49,439 nucleotides of DNA from an uncultured Candidatus Marinamargulisbacteria bacterium (GTDB lineage: Bacteria > Margulisbacteria > Marinamargulisbacteria > UBA817 > CACECR01): contig CACECR010000004.1 in the NCBI GenBank assembly GCA_902558105.1, forward strand, positions 1 through 49,439, given 5' to 3'. Numbering within the stretch: position 1 is the stretch's first letter; the number at the start of each line of letters is the position of its first letter. A program made the translations under genes and the position numbers. Shown one piece after another: positions 39,133-49,439 of this stretch. The notes beneath the pieces are model-generated. The model was given only the letters and a program-made list of their open reading frames with translations. It ran no database searches and was not told the origin of the DNA.

Positions 39133-42100
39133 GTGTTTAAGCGACAACCAAGAGAACGAAATCGATTAATTAAAAATGTATCTTCAGTAGAAGTTGATGT
39201 TCCTAATTTATTAGATTTACAAGTTAAATCTTTTGAACGATTTATTAAGGAAGGACTTTCTGAGGAATTACAAGCTATTTCTCCTATAGTGGGCTATGGT
39301 GGTAAATATGAAATGGAATTTTTGGATGGTTACTATGTAATGGATCCAGAACTAGAGTATAACGAGTGTAAACGTCGTGAGGTGAGTTATACTGGAGCTT
39401 TACGTGTTCCTGTTCGTTTAACTTCTAGAGAAACTGGTGAAATCCAAGAACAAGAAGTTTTCATGAGTGATATTCCACTTATGACTGACAGAGGTACATT
39501 CTTAATTAATGGTGCTGAACGAGTTGTTGTTACTCAATTTGTTCGTTCTCCTGGTGTATATTTTAGGCAAAAAATTGGATTAACTCGCGAAAAAATTAGT
39601 TTTATGGCCACGATCATTCCTCATAGAGGTGCTTGGTTAGAGATTGAAGTTGATCATAATGGTATTGCATACGCACACATTAACAAAACTAAACGTGTTC
39701 CTGTTACTTATCTTCTCTCAGCTATTGGTTATTCACATGATGAAATTTATAAATTAACATCTCAACCTGATATTATTAAAAATACATTCGACAAATCACC
39801 TTTCGAATCTCAGGATGAAGCTTTAATTTACGTTTACAAAAATTTACGTACTGGTGAGCCAATTACGGTTGATGGGGCCAAATCTTTATTAGAGGGTATG
39901 TTCTTTTCAGATGTTAAATATGATCTTGGTAAAGTGGGTCGTCACAAAATAAATAATCGTTTAGAATTAGAAGTTGATCCTAATACGGTAACACTTACAA
40001 ATCAAGATGTTCTTTCAATTGTAAATTATACTCTTGATCTTTATACAGGTAAGGGTTCTATGGACGATATCGATCACCTAGGAAACCGTCGTGTCCGTAC
40101 AGTAGGTGAGCAACTTCAGCGTCAATTTCGTATTGGTTTAGCTCGATTAGAACGCCTAATACGTGAACAAATGGCATTAAAAGCTGGTGAAAATATCACG
40201 CCACAGTCTCTAATCAATATACGTCCTTTAGTGGCTGTTATGAGAGAATTCTTTGGAAGTTCTCAGTTATCTCAGTTTATGGATCAAACGAATCCTTTGG
40301 CAGAAATCGTTCACAAAAGACGATTAAGTGCTTTAGGACCTGGTGGTCTTACTAAAGAACGTGCTGGTTTTGAAGTACGTGATATTCACCCTACTCATTA
40401 TGGTAGAATTTGTCCTATCGAAACACCAGAGGGTCCTAATGCTGGACTTATTGGTCCATTAGCTTCATTTGCAGTAGTTAATGAATTTGGTTTTATTGAA
40501 ACTCCATATCACCCAGTTAAAAAGGGTAAAATCTCAGATGATGTTGTTTATTTAGCTGCAGATATCGAAGAGAGACATTACATAGCTCCTTGGGATACTG
40601 ATTCTAAGAATCAAAAATTACAAGGTGATTCAATTGTAGCTAGGCATAATCGTGAATTCGCTTTTGTTGGAATGAATGATATTCAGTTCATTGGTGTTTC
40701 TCCTTTACAATTAGTGGGTGTTGCTTGTGGACTTATTCCATTTTTAGAGCATGATGATGCGAATCGTGCATTAATGGGCGCTAACATGCAACGTCAAGCT
40801 GTACCATTGATTTCACCTGAAGCTCCATATGTGGGCACTGGTCTTGAAAAAGTTGTTGCTCGAGATTCTGGTGTGATTTTAAAATCTCGCCATCAAGGTA
40901 CAATAGAAACTGTAACGTCTGAAGAAATTATTCTAAAAGATACTAAAGGCAAAAAACATACTTATCAGCTTGAAAAGTATGAACGCTCTAATCAAAATAC
41001 ATGTCGTAATCAATCTCCAATTGTTAATCCTGGAGATACTGTAAAGGTAGGTGATGTTCTAGCTGATGGAACATCAACTCACAATGGTGAATTAGCATTA
41101 GGACGTAACGTATTAGTTGGATTTATGCCTTGGGAAGGATTTAACTTTGAAGATGCGATTATTATTTCGGATCGTTTAGTTAAAGATGATGTTTTTTCAT
41201 CTATACATATCCATCGTTATGAAGTAGATATTAGAACTACAAAGTTAGGTCCGGAAGAGTTAACTCGTGAAGTTCCAAATGTATCTGAAGATGCGTTGAA
41301 AAATATCGATGATCGAGGAATTGTTCGTGTAGGTTCTCTTGTACATGCTGGTGATATTTTAGTTGGTAAGGTTACTCCAAAAGGAGAAACCGAGCCACCA
41401 GCTGAAGAAAAATTATTACGAGCTATTTTCGGTGACAAAGCTAGAGATATGAGAGATACATCTTTGAAAGTTTCTTCTGGTGAGTCTGGAAAAGTTATTG
41501 GTATCCGTGTGTTTTCTCGTGATGATGGTGATGATCTTCCGCCAGGAGTTAATTGTTTAGTCAGAGTTTATGTTGCTCAGTATAGAAAAATTTCTATTGG
41601 TGATAAAATTGCCGGGCGACACGGAAATAAAGGTGTTATATCAACAATATTATCTGAGGCTGATATGCCTTACATGCCAAATGGTGTTCCTTTAGATATT
41701 ATATTGAACCCTCTTGGTGTTCCATCACGTATGAATGTTGGCCAGTTATTTGAAACGATGCTAGGAATGGCTGCTGGTGTTCTTGGTCAAAATTATGAAG
41801 TTCAAATTTTCGATGAGGTTTCAGGTGAAAATGCTTCTGTAAATATGGTTGAATCAAAATTAGAAGAGGCTTCAAAAGTTCCAGGGTATGAGTGGATTAA
41901 GTCCTCAAGTACAGTTGCCCTTCGTGATGGAAGAACTGGTGAGTATTTTGAACGTGAGGTTACTGTTGGTTATATGTATATTCTCAAGTTAATTCACTTA
42001 GTTAGAGACAAAATTCATGCGCGTTCGACAGGGCCTTATTCATTAGTCACTCAACAGCCACTCGGTGGTAAGGCTCAATACGGTGGTCAGCGTTTTGGTG

Positions 42101-42339
42101 AGATGGAAGTTTGGGCACTAGAAGCTTACGGTGCTGCTAATGTTTTACAAGAAATGTTGACAATTAAATCTGATGATTTAACAGGTCGTGCTAAAGCTTA
42201 TGAATCAATTATTAAAGGGCTTCCGTTATCAAAGCCAGGAACCCCTGAATCGTTTAGAGTATTGCTTCGTGAACTTCGATCAATTGCTTTAGATATACAA
42301 GTAATGTCTAGAGATAATGTCGAAGTGGATACACGGTAA
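39133..42339 (+). CDS. rpoB: DNA-directed RNA polymerase beta subunit (GTG start)
   Basis: [104 protein letters not shown]. Confidence 0.99.
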   Translation: MFKRQPRERNRLIKNVSSVEVDVPNLLDLQVKSFERFIKEGLSEELQAISPIVGYGGKYEMEFLDGYYVMDPELEYNECKRREVSYTGALRVPVRLTSRETGEIQEQEVFMSDIPLMTDRGTFLINGAERVVVTQFVRSPGVYFRQKIGLTREKISFMATIIPHRGAWLEIEVDHNGIAYAHINKTKRVPVTYLLSAIGYSHDEIYKLTSQPDIIKNTFDKSPFESQDEALIYVYKNLRTGEPITVDGAKSLLEGMFFSDVKYDLGKVGRHKINNRLELEVDPNTVTLTNQDVLSIVNYTLDLYTGKGSMDDIDHLGNRRVRTVGEQLQRQFRIGLARLERLIREQMALKAGENITPQSLINIRPLVAVMREFFGSSQLSQFMDQTNPLAEIVHKRRLSALGPGGLTKERAGFEVRDIHPTHYGRICPIETPEGPNAGLIGPLASFAVVNEFGFIETPYHPVKKGKISDDVVYLAADIEERHYIAPWDTDSKNQKLQGDSIVARHNREFAFVGMNDIQFIGVSPLQLVGVACGLIPFLEHDDANRALMGANMQRQAVPLISPEAPYVGTGLEKVVARDSGVILKSRHQGTIETVTSEEIILKDTKGKKHTYQLEKYERSNQNTCRNQSPIVNPGDTVKVGDVLADGTSTHNGELALGRNVLVGFMPWEGFNFEDAIIISDRLVKDDVFSSIHIHRYEVDIRTTKLGPEELTREVPNVSEDALKNIDDRGIVRVGSLVHAGDILVGKVTPKGETEPPAEEKLLRAIFGDKARDMRDTSLKVSSGESGKVIGIRVFSRDDGDDLPPGVNCLVRVYVAQYRKISIGDKIAGRHGNKGVISTILSEADMPYMPNGVPLDIILNPLGVPSRMNVGQLFETMLGMAAGVLGQNYEVQIFDEVSGENASVNMVESKLEEASKVPGYEWIKSSSTVALRDGRTGEYFEREVTVGYMYILKLIHLVRDKIHARSTGPYSLVTQQPLGGKAQYGGQRFGEMEVWALEAYGAANVLQEMLTIKSDDLTGRAKAYESIIKGLPLSKPGTPESFRVLLRELRSIALDIQVMSRDNVEVDTR

Positions 42340-42351
42340 TAGGAGATAGGT

Positions 42352-45300
42352 ATGTTAGTTAACAGTCCAGATGATTTTGATTTTTTAAAGATTGGTTTAG
42401 CTTCTCCTGAACGAATTTTATATTGGTCACATGGTGAAATTGAAAAACCAGAAACGATTAATTATCGTACATTCAAACCCGAGAGAAAAGGTTTGTTTTG
42501 TGAGAAAATTTTTGGTCCTGTAAAGGACTGGGAATGTGCTTGCGGAAAGTACCGACGAATTCGTTACCGTGGTATCGTCTGTGAGCGATGTGGTGTAGAG
42601 GTTACACATTCAAAAGTCAGACGTGAGCGTATGGGGCATTTATCGCTAGCCGCTCCAGTTTGTCATATTTGGTTTTTAAAAGGTATACCGAGTTATCTTG
42701 GTTTATTTTTGGATATGACTACTCGTGAGCTTGAAGAAGTTATTTATTTTGATTCTTATATCGTTACTAAAGTTGATGATTCTATTGCGGATAAAGTTTC
42801 GTATATGGAACTTTTAACTCCAGATAAATATTATGATCTAAAAGAAGAATTTGGTGACAAAATTGACGCTGATATGGGTGCTCAAGCAATCAAAACTCTA
42901 TTAGAGCAAACTGATGTTAATGAGTTGGTTCAGGATTTACGTGAATTGTTACAAACGGCTACAGGCCAAAAACGAATTAAAGTTACTAAACGTCTTAAAG
43001 TTGTTGATGCCATATTGAATTCTGACAATAAGCCTGAATGGATGGTTATGGATGTTATTCCAATAATGCCACCAGATCTGCGTCCAATGGTCCAATTGGA
43101 AGGTGGGAGATTTGCTACTTCTGATTTGAATGATCTATATCGTAGAGTTGTCAATCGAAATAATCGTCTTAAACGTTTGATGGATATTGGTGCTCCAGAA
43201 ATGATTATTCGAAACGAAAAGCGTATGCTACAAGAAGCTGTTGATGTCCTCATTTCTAATGGTAAACGTGGACGAGCTGTCACAGGTTCTAACGGACGTC
43301 CTTTAAAATCTTTAGGTAATATTATTGAAGGTAAGCAAGGTCGTTTTCGTCAAAATTTATTAGGTAAACGTGTTGATTATTCTGGTCGTTCTGTAATTGT
43401 TGTTGGTCCTAATTTAAAGTTTCATCAGTGCGGATTGCCCAAAGATATGGCACTTGAGTTATTCAAGCCGTTTATTATTCGTCGTTTAGTTGATGATGGA
43501 TTTGTAACAAATGTTAAGTCAGCTAAACGTAAAATTGAACAAAAGGATGTATATGTTTGGGATGTACTAGAACAGATAATTCAAGGACAAGCAGTACTTC
43601 TGAATCGTGCACCTACCTTGCACCGTTTAGGTATTCAAGCATTTGAGCCTATTCTTGTTGAAGGATCGGCTATTCAGGTTCATCCTTTAGTTTGTACAGC
43701 TTTTAACGCTGACTTTGACGGTGACCAAATGGCTGTTCACGTTCCTCTATCTATGGAAGCCCAAGCTGAAGCTAGATTTTTAATAATGTCTACAAATAAT
43801 ATATTGGCTCCATCAAGTGGACGTCCAATTGTTACACCTTCTCAAGATATGGTTCTTGGTTGTTATTATCTTACAGTTACGGATCCATCAGTTGAAAAAG
43901 GAAATAACAAATTCTTTAATACAATTGATGAAGCATTACTCGCTTGGGATTCCAAGGCTATTGAATTACATAGTACAATTCGAATAAAAGAGGTTGGTCT
44001 ATCTGTAGAAACTACGATTGGTCGTGCAATTTTTAATAATGCAATTTGGTCAGTTTGTAATAAGTTTGAATTAGAAAAAACTGAATACATAAATGATACT
44101 ATTGGTAAAAAAGGTTTAGAAAATATAATTTTTGAGTGGTTCAACCGTTTCAGCTCTGAAGTTATGTCTTCTTTACTTGATACGTTAAAGCAACTTGGTT
44201 TTCACTATGCTACACGCTCTGGAATTTCAATTTCAATTTCTGATCTTAGAGTTCCTAAGAAAAAGCAAGGTATTTTAGATAAAGCTGAAAAAGAGGTAGC
44301 TAAATTAGAAAAGATGCAGTCTCAGGGTGCCATTTCTATAGATGAAAAACACTTAAGAAGTCATAACGTTTGGAGACAAGTTACATCTGAAATTTCAGGA
44401 CAAATGGAAGATGAGTTCGGAAGTTTAAATAACGTCTTTATTATGGCCAACTCTGGAGCTAGGGGTAACATTGATCAGGTTAGACAATTAGCTGGTATGC
44501 GTGGATTAATGTCTGATGCCCAGGGTCGTACCGTTCATGTTCCTATTAAGGCCAACTTTAAAGAAGGTTTAAGTTTAGCCGAATATTTTATTTCATGTTA
44601 TGGTGCTCGTAAAGGTCTAGTTGATACAGCTTTACGTACGGCTGACTCTGGTTACTTAACTAGACGTTTAGTTGATGTTGCACAAGATGTAACCATCACT
44701 GGTCATGACTGTGGTACGACTAAAGGTAATAAGTTAACTAATATTACTGATGGTGCTAAAGTAGTGGTTCCTTTATCAGAATTAATCCTTGGACGTGAAT
44801 CATTAGAAGATGTTGTTGACGCAGATAAAAATGTATTAGTTAAAAAAGGTGATTTGATTACAGTAGAACAAGCTAAGGCTATCCAAAATGCTGGAATTGA
44901 TTCTGTTCATGTCAGAAGTGTTTACACTTGTCAGATGGATAAAGGTATTTGCCAAAAATGTTATGGTGTTGATTTGTCTTCAGGTAGACTTATCAATGTT
45001 GGTGAAGCTGTTGGTATTATTGCTGCTCAATCCATCGGTGAGCCTGGTACTCAGTTAACGATGAGAACCTTCCATACGGGTGGTGTTGATTTAAGAAAGG
45101 CATCTAATGTTGTTGTCACGTCTCAAAGTGAAGGTGTATTTACACTTGGTTCAAATGTACAGTTAAGTCGATTAAAATCTGATAAAGAATATTGGGTAAC
45201 GACTATCCAGACAACAGCTTTTGTTAAGTCTAAAAATGGTTCATCTGTTAAATATGTTCTACCAAAAGGTTCAAGGTTATTTGTTAAAGTAGATGACCAA

Positions 45301-46473
45301 GTTAAAGAAGGCGATATACTCTTTGATTACGATCCTGAAAATGATTATATATTATCTCAATCAAAAGGTAATGTGACTTTCATTAATTTAGAAACACAAG
45401 AAATGGATTCTGAAGAAGGAAAAGCTATCTATGCACAAACTAGTGGTGAGATTTTTATTTCTAATTCTAAAGATTCCGAGACATTTGAAGTATCAGATGA
45501 TGTTCTAGATTCTGTAAAAGTAGGTCAACGTTTGAACATTGGATTTCAACTATCTAAGAAGCAATCACTTTCAAAAACAGCTATTGTTACTAAATTAACT
45601 AAAAAGACCGCTTCTTTAGTTATTGAATATGGTCAGTCCTATCCAATTAACTTAGGTACATTACTTTTTATCAAAGATGGCCAGAAGATTGTGACTAATG
45701 ACATTATTGCTTTAGAACGCATTAGCAGTCTTGAAGGTTCAAAAACAAAGGATATTGTTCAAGGTTTGCCTCGTGTTGAAGAGTTATTTGAAGCTCGTAA
45801 AAACAGAGATAATGCCGTATTAGCTGAATCATCAGGTTATATTGATATTAGCAATAAGAAAAACTTAAGAGTAATTTCTGTTATTGGTGAAACAAATTCT
45901 CATGAATATAAAGTTCCACAGGATGTGCGTTTAAAAGTTTATTCAGGTCAATTTGTTGAAAAAGGTGATATTTTAACTGAAGGTGTTATTAATCCACATG
46001 ATCTTCTTTTAACTAAAGGTGTTCTGGACGCACAGCGTTATTTAGTTGAAGAGGTTCAAAAAGTATATACCTCTCAAGGTGTAAAAATAAACAATAAGCA
46101 TTTAGAGGTTATTGTTAGACAAATGACTCGTAAAGTTACAGTCGTTGATATGGGTGATTCCGAATTTCTTTTAAATGAAGTTGTTGATTTAAAAGATCTT
46201 GAAAAAGTAAATGCAAAATTAGAAGCTGAAGGTAAATTGATTGCTCAATCTACGCCTTTATTACTTGGAATTACTAGATCATCATTAACGACATCTAGCT
46301 TTGTTTCGGCGTCTTCTTTCCAAGAAACGGCTAAGGTACTTTCTAACGCAGCTATTCAAAGTAAAGAAGATTACATGTATGGCTTAAAAGAAAATGTCAT
46401 TATTGGTAAGTTGATACCGGCTGGTACTGGTTTTGGAGGCTATAAAGAAATTTCTATTGCCGCAACGGAATAG
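42352..46473 (+). CDS. rpoC: DNA-directed RNA polymerase beta' subunit
   Basis: [23 protein letters not shown] zinc site; [19 protein letters not shown] catalytic motif; bridge helix/trigger loop motifs [28 protein letters not shown]. Confidence 0.99.
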   Translation: MLVNSPDDFDFLKIGLASPERILYWSHGEIEKPETINYRTFKPERKGLFCEKIFGPVKDWECACGKYRRIRYRGIVCERCGVEVTHSKVRRERMGHLSLAAPVCHIWFLKGIPSYLGLFLDMTTRELEEVIYFDSYIVTKVDDSIADKVSYMELLTPDKYYDLKEEFGDKIDADMGAQAIKTLLEQTDVNELVQDLRELLQTATGQKRIKVTKRLKVVDAILNSDNKPEWMVMDVIPIMPPDLRPMVQLEGGRFATSDLNDLYRRVVNRNNRLKRLMDIGAPEMIIRNEKRMLQEAVDVLISNGKRGRAVTGSNGRPLKSLGNIIEGKQGRFRQNLLGKRVDYSGRSVIVVGPNLKFHQCGLPKDMALELFKPFIIRRLVDDGFVTNVKSAKRKIEQKDVYVWDVLEQIIQGQAVLLNRAPTLHRLGIQAFEPILVEGSAIQVHPLVCTAFNADFDGDQMAVHVPLSMEAQAEARFLIMSTNNILAPSSGRPIVTPSQDMVLGCYYLTVTDPSVEKGNNKFFNTIDEALLAWDSKAIELHSTIRIKEVGLSVETTIGRAIFNNAIWSVCNKFELEKTEYINDTIGKKGLENIIFEWFNRFSSEVMSSLLDTLKQLGFHYATRSGISISISDLRVPKKKQGILDKAEKEVAKLEKMQSQGAISIDEKHLRSHNVWRQVTSEISGQMEDEFGSLNNVFIMANSGARGNIDQVRQLAGMRGLMSDAQGRTVHVPIKANFKEGLSLAEYFISCYGARKGLVDTALRTADSGYLTRRLVDVAQDVTITGHDCGTTKGNKLTNITDGAKVVVPLSELILGRESLEDVVDADKNVLVKKGDLITVEQAKAIQNAGIDSVHVRSVYTCQMDKGICQKCYGVDLSSGRLINVGEAVGIIAAQSIGEPGTQLTMRTFHTGGVDLRKASNVVVTSQSEGVFTLGSNVQLSRLKSDKEYWVTTIQTTAFVKSKNGSSVKYVLPKGSRLFVKVDDQVKEGDILFDYDPENDYILSQSKGNVTFINLETQEMDSEEGKAIYAQTSGEIFISNSKDSETFEVSDDVLDSVKVGQRLNIGFQLSKKQSLSKTAIVTKLTKKTASLVIEYGQSYPINLGTLLFIKDGQKIVTNDIIALERISSLEGSKTKDIVQGLPRVEELFEARKNRDNAVLAESSGYIDISNKKNLRVISVIGETNSHEYKVPQDVRLKVYSGQFVEKGDILTEGVINPHDLLLTKGVLDAQRYLVEEVQKVYTSQGVKINNKHLEVIVRQMTRKVTVVDMGDSEFLLNEVVDLKDLEKVNAKLEAEGKLIAQSTPLLLGITRSSLTTSSFVSASSFQETAKVLSNAAIQSKEDYMYGLKENVIIGKLIPAGTGFGGYKEISIAATE

Positions 46474-46483
46474 GTTCAATTGC

Positions 46484-46512
46484 TTGACTTTTAGTTAATT
46501 TAAGGATATTAT
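46484..46512 (+). promoter_or_regulatory. Candidate internal promoter for rpsL-rpsG-fusA
   Basis: TTGACT-N17-TATTAT in the rpoC-rpsL gap. Confidence 0.65.
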
Positions 46513-46541
46513 TTTGGTTCATTTTAAATAAGGAGTAAAAC

Positions 46542-46910
46542 GTGCCCACTACAAATCAATTAGTAAAGAGAAAAAGAAAGAAGAAAATTAAAAGAGGGAA
46601 ATCCCCTGCTTTAACTAAGTCTCCATTTAAAAGAGGCGTATGTACTAAGGTTTATACAACTACACCTAAAAAACCTAACTCAGCTTTACGTAAAGTGGCA
46701 CGTCTAAAATTATCATCAAAGTTTGAAGTTACTGCTTATATTCCAGGTGAAGGGCATAATTTACAAGAACACGCTGTTGTGTTAATTCGTGGTGGGCGTG
46801 TAAAAGATTTGCCTGGTGTAAATTATCATATTGTTCGTGGAGCACTTGATACTGATGGGGTTGATGGTCGTAAACGTGGTCGCTCTAAATACGGTGCTAA
46901 GAAAGGTTAA
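46542..46910 (+). CDS. rpsL: 30S ribosomal protein S12 (GTG start)
   Basis: [80 protein letters not shown]. Confidence 0.99.
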   Translation: MPTTNQLVKRKRKKKIKRGKSPALTKSPFKRGVCTKVYTTTPKKPNSALRKVARLKLSSKFEVTAYIPGEGHNLQEHAVVLIRGGRVKDLPGVNYHIVRGALDTDGVDGRKRGRSKYGAKKG

Positions 46911-46915
46911 TCGTC

Positions 46916-47386
46916 ATGTCTAGAAAAAGAAAACAATATAAGCGTACATTTTATCCAGATAGTATTTATAATAGTCTGGAAATTACACACTTTATAAACA
47001 AACTAATGTTGGATGGTAAAAAAAGTAAAGCTGAATCAATTATTTATACAGCTTTAGAACGTTTAGCTAAAGAAACTTCTACTAATGCTTTAGATGCATT
47101 TAAACAATCTCTGAAAAACGTCACTCCATTAATGGAAGTCAAGTCAAGACGTGTTGGTGGTTCTACTTATCAGGTACCAATGGAAGTTAAACCTGAGCGT
47201 GGTTTAGCACTTGCCATGAAGTGGATTATTGCCGCTTCTAGAAATCGTTCAGGTCAACCAATGGCTGACAAATTAACTAAAGAGTTAGTTGATGCTTTTA
47301 ATGATACAGGTTCTGCTGTAACCACTAAAATTAATACTCATAAAATGGCTGATGCTAACAAAGCATTTTCTCATTATAGATTTTAA
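46916..47386 (+). CDS. rpsG: 30S ribosomal protein S7
   Basis: [72 protein letters not shown]. Confidence 0.98.
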   Translation: MSRKRKQYKRTFYPDSIYNSLEITHFINKLMLDGKKSKAESIIYTALERLAKETSTNALDAFKQSLKNVTPLMEVKSRRVGGSTYQVPMEVKPERGLALAMKWIIAASRNRSGQPMADKLTKELVDAFNDTGSAVTTKINTHKMADANKAFSHYRF

Positions 47387-47400
47387 TCAAGGGAACTAAA

Positions 47401-49439
47401 ATGTCTGATAAGAAAGTCGAATTACAAAATTTAAGAAATATTGGCATTGCTGCTCACATTGATGCTGGTAAAACAACACTAACGGAGCGTGTATTATTTT
47501 ATACAGGAAAGTCACATAAAATTGGTGAAGTTCATGATGGTAATGCCACTATGGATTGGATGGAGCAAGAACAAGAGCGTGGAATAACAATTACTTCCGC
47601 GGCTACAAGTTGTTTTTGGGGAGATCATGGTATTAATATTATTGATACTCCAGGTCACGTTGATTTTACCGTTGAAGTTGAAAGATCTCTTCGTATACTT
47701 GATGGAATGGTTGCTGTATTTTGTGGGGTTGCTGGTGTTCAACCTCAAAGTGAAACTGTGTGGAGACAGGCGGTTAAATACGAAGTGCCTCGTTTAGCAT
47801 TTGTTAATAAAATGGATAGAACCGGTGCTGACTTTGATTTCGTTGTTGGTACAATGAAAGATCATTTGAAAGCTAATGCAGTTATATTTAACTACCCAAT
47901 TGGTGCTGAAGATAATTTTCAAGGTGTTATCGATATTGTTAATGAAGTTGAGTATCATTATGATAAAGATAAAGGTGTTAACTTTGAAAAAAAGGATATT
48001 TCACCAGAAAATGCTGATAAAGTTGCTGAACTTCGTGAGGCTTTAATTGAAGCTGCAGCTGAAGGTGACGATGATTTGATGGAAGAGTATTTAGAAAATG
48101 GTACGCTTTCAACTGATAAAATAAAAATTGGATTACGTAAAGCCACTATTGCTGGGAAAATTGTACCTACATTGTGTGGAACTGCATTTAAAAATAAAGG
48201 AGTTCAACCCTTATTAGATGCAGTTATTGATTATCTGCCATCTCCTTTAGACGTTCCAACTGTTGAAGGACTAAACAAGGAAGGTAATTCTGAACCTCGT
48301 AAAGCGGATCCTAAGGAAAAGTTTGCAGCTTTAGCATTTAAAGTTATGACAGATCCATTTGTTGGACGACTAACGTTTGCTCGTATTTATTCAGGAACTG
48401 TTGAGCCTGGTACATACGTACAAAATGCTACTAATGGTAAGAGAGAGCGCGTCGGACGTATACTTCAAATGCATGCTAATTCTCGTTCCGAATTAGATCG
48501 AGCAACTGCTGGTGATATTGTTGGTATTATTGGGCTAAAAGATACACGAACCGGTGATACTTTATCGGATCAAGATGCTCCTGTTACGTTAGAAAATATT
48601 GAATTCCCTGAGCCTGTAATATTTGTAGCGATAGAGCCCAAAACAAAGGCTGATCAAGAAAAACTATCAACTTCTTTAGAAAAACTGTCAGATGAAGATC
48701 CTACTTTTAAATACAGTACGGATCAGGAAACTAATCAAACTATTATTTCTGGTATGGGAGAGCTTCATTTGGAAATTATTGTTGATCGTTTAGGTCGTGA
48801 GTTTTCAGTTGAAGCAAACATTGGTAAACCTCAAGTAGCTTACAAAGAATCTATTAAGAAGAAAGCTTCCGCTGAAGGTAAATTTGTTAAACAAACTGGT
48901 GGTCGTGGTCAGTATGGTCATGTAATATTAGATATTGAGCCAATTGATGCTGGTAAAGGCTTTGAATTTGAATCTAAAGTTGTTGGTGGTCGTATTCCAA
49001 GAGAATTTATACCTTCAGTTGAGAAGGGTGCTAAAGAAGCATTTTCAACTGGTATCGTTGCTGGTTTTCCAGTTGTTGATATTAAGGTAACTGTTACTGA
49101 TGGTTCATTCCACCCTGTTGATTCATCTGATGTTGCATTCCAAGTTGCTGCTTCATATGCGGTTAAAGATGCTTTTAAAAATGCTGGTCCTTCAATTCTT
49201 GAGCCCATCATGGCAGTAGAAGTTGAAGTGCCTGAAAACTATATGGGTGATGTAATTTCTGATCTTAATTCTCGTAAAGGTAAAATTGAGAGCATGGAGC
49301 CTGGAAAAGGTGGTAACCAGTTAGTAAAAGCTAAAGTTCCTTTAGCTGATATGTTTGGTTATGCTACATCTTTACGATCATGTACTCAGGGTAGAGGTAT
49401 TTACACCATGACATTTTTTGGGTATAGTGATGTGCCTAA
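47401..49439 (+). CDS. fusA: Elongation factor G (truncated by window end)
   Basis: Frame from ATG 47401 is open to the window end: [56 protein letters not shown]..., [33 protein letters not shown]; ends ...[13 protein letters not shown]. Confidence 0.98.
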   Translation, partial: MSDKKVELQNLRNIGIAAHIDAGKTTLTERVLFYTGKSHKIGEVHDGNATMDWMEQEQERGITITSAATSCFWGDHGINIIDTPGHVDFTVEVERSLRILDGMVAVFCGVAGVQPQSETVWRQAVKYEVPRLAFVNKMDRTGADFDFVVGTMKDHLKANAVIFNYPIGAEDNFQGVIDIVNEVEYHYDKDKGVNFEKKDISPENADKVAELREALIEAAAEGDDDLMEEYLENGTLSTDKIKIGLRKATIAGKIVPTLCGTAFKNKGVQPLLDAVIDYLPSPLDVPTVEGLNKEGNSEPRKADPKEKFAALAFKVMTDPFVGRLTFARIYSGTVEPGTYVQNATNGKRERVGRILQMHANSRSELDRATAGDIVGIIGLKDTRTGDTLSDQDAPVTLENIEFPEPVIFVAIEPKTKADQEKLSTSLEKLSDEDPTFKYSTDQETNQTIISGMGELHLEIIVDRLGREFSVEANIGKPQVAYKESIKKKASAEGKFVKQTGGRGQYGHVILDIEPIDAGKGFEFESKVVGGRIPREFIPSVEKGAKEAFSTGIVAGFPVVDIKVTVTDGSFHPVDSSDVAFQVAASYAVKDAFKNAGPSILEPIMAVEVEVPENYMGDVISDLNSRKGKIESMEPGKGGNQLVKAKVPLADMFGYATSLRSCTQGRGIYTMTFFGYSDVP

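Noticed and set aside
42930-43283. 117-aa antisense ORF in rpoC (also 43866-44144, 41217-41438, 42427-42609)
   Set aside because: Shadow ORFs opposite strongly conserved rpoB/rpoC codons.
49437-49439. Apparent TAA at the end of the window suggesting the fusA stop
   Set aside because: It is out of frame: from ATG 47401 the frame reads ...GVCP-less end ...TAT AGT GAT GTG CCT AA-, so fusA continues past the window.

Overview
A low-GC bacterial chromosomal window (standard code 11) that is gene-dense and mostly built from core operons. From left to right: (1) a minus-strand run of about 12 kb, mostly overlapping genes: moxR, DUF58, a small BatD-like protein, batA, batB, a TPR gene, batD, batE, then murC, murB, ddl, ftsQ and the start of ftsA. 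(2) A small secreted beta-barrel-like protein with its own leader and terminator. (3) An M24 aminopeptidase, thyA-dfrA, an unusual MerR-type regulator, leuC-leuD, and eno-ftsB-like-PQQ protein. (4) A PASTA protein with a degenerate kinase domain, then ribD and recG. (5) A hypothetical protein with a U-box-like segment, then rsmD, coaD, a coiled-coil protein, rph, a YkgJ-like Cys-cluster protein and a JAMM/MPN protein. (6) Minus-strand rplU-rpmA-obgE-proB-proA. (7) tRNA-Trp, secE-nusG-rplKAJL-rpoBC-rpsL-rpsG and fusA, which is truncated by the window end. Gene order, the RpoB PNAGLIG motif and signs of an outer membrane would fit an uncultivated diderm lineage such as Margulisbacteria or relatives, but this is inference. 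The most interesting observations are the U-box-like/ankyrin-like protein, a PASTA protein whose kinase catalytic motifs are all missing, a JAMM protein with a perfect motif about 3 kb from the U-box gene, the fusion of the Bat operon to the division/cell-wall cluster, and a MerR protein with an unfamiliar C-terminal region facing a near-perfect palindrome.
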